A DNA stretch of 33,540 bases from CADEFF01 sp964569315 (GTDB lineage Bacteria > Pseudomonadota > Alphaproteobacteria > Dongiales > Dongiaceae), in NCBI GenBank assembly GCA_964569315.1, contig CAZMUZ010000033.1:1-33540 (forward strand). Direction: 5' to 3'. This document shows, in pieces, positions 33,253 to 33,540 of the stretch. The translations under genes and the position numbers were made by a program. How positions within the stretch are numbered: the stretch's first letter is position 1; each line of letters opens with the position of its first letter. Below the pieces are notes generated by a model, which searched no databases, was not told the DNA's origin, and saw only the letters and a program-made list of their open reading frames with translations.

Positions 33253-33540
33253 ATGATCTCGAATCCCGTGCCTTGGCCGAACGGTGCCAGGGTCGCCGTC
33301 TCGATCACCTTCGATATCGATAGCGACAGCGTACTGCATCTCGCGCATCCGGACCGCGCGGACATGCTCGTGTCGGCCATGACCTGGCTGAAATACGACA
33401 CCGTCGCAGTGCCGCGTATCCTCGAGATGTACCGCCGCTACGGCCTCAAGCAGACCTTTTTCTTCCCGGCCTGGTGCATGGAGCGGTATCCCTGGCTGGT
33501 GGACCCGATCCTGAAGGACGGCCACGAGATCGCGCATCAC
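33253..33540 (+). CDS. Polysaccharide deacetylase family protein (NodB homology), truncated by window end
   Basis: The 96 codons visible from ATG 33253 (strong ribosome site GGGGAGG, 33241-33247) encode WPNGARVAVSITFDIDSDS, whose FD-D matches the first metal-binding strand of the NodB domain. KQTFFFPAWCMERYPW and GHEIAHH then follow, with H-x3-H completing the zinc site. Proteins with this start (WP.GARVAV...FD.D.E) usually belong to the PuuE-like or peptidoglycan-type deacetylase branch, which acts on amides of small molecules such as allantoin as often as on polysaccharide. FDIDSDS replaces the more common FD.D.E form. It follows the RidA-repeat gene after 35 bases, so the two are probably co-transcribed. 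The substrate and the missing C-terminus cannot be judged. Confidence 0.85.
   Translation, partial: MISNPVPWPNGARVAVSITFDIDSDSVLHLAHPDRADMLVSAMTWLKYDTVAVPRILEMYRRYGLKQTFFFPAWCMERYPWLVDPILKDGHEIAHH

Overview
The window reads as GC-rich bacterial chromosome (estimated by eye at about 65% GC, not computed), most likely from an alphaproteobacterium. The taxonomic hints are a full-length NdvB/ChvB-type cyclic beta-1,2-glucan synthase, a DUF3606 small protein, a DUF2165 membrane protein, a HyuA/HyuB pair with a MocR-type regulator, and a Rieske monooxygenase-like gene next to an amino-acid ABC transporter. I see no rRNA, tRNA, CRISPR array, insertion sequence or phage gene. The assignment rests on family recognition only.

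Region 1 (1-7232, plus strand) is a tight catabolic operon: a HisC-like aminotransferase, HyuA and HyuB (ATP-dependent hydantoinase/oxoprolinase family), an Asp/Glu-racemase/maleate-isomerase/arylmalonate-decarboxylase superfamily enzyme, then a MocR (GntR plus aminotransferase fold) regulator. HyuA/HyuB and HyuB/isomerase overlap by the four-base ATGA arrangement. The expected chemistry is ATP-driven opening of a lactam or imide ring, an isomerase or decarboxylase step, and transamination. The substrate cannot be named.

Region 2 (7292-15670) has two minus-strand genes (a phosphotransferase-fold protein and a YghU-type glutathione transferase). Across a 590-bp divergent spacer lies a plus-strand set: Rieske oxygenase, one ABC permease, ABC ATPase, periplasmic binding protein, a clear intrinsic terminator, and the 2Fe-2S/FAD/NAD reductase that probably feeds the oxygenase. 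A minus-strand D-2-hydroxyacid dehydrogenase converges on it. This looks like uptake plus oxidation of a small polar nitrogen compound.

Region 3 (15671-28834) looks more like core or envelope functions: an 11-bp long-arm inverted repeat, a DUF3606 protein, the 2864-residue NdvB, a single-domain response regulator, a beta-carbonic anhydrase, an Old Yellow Enzyme (YqjM type), an unrecognised exported protein and a DUF2165 membrane protein.

Region 4 (28995-33540) is a plus-strand run: class III aminotransferase, ASCH-domain protein, short-chain dehydrogenase, a protein made of three tandem RidA/YjgF domains, and the start of a NodB-type polysaccharide deacetylase cut by the window end. The triple RidA protein is the most striking item. 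RidA proteins are normally homotrimers, so this chain could be a whole trimer in one polypeptide, and all three units seem to lack the deaminase arginine of classical RidA.
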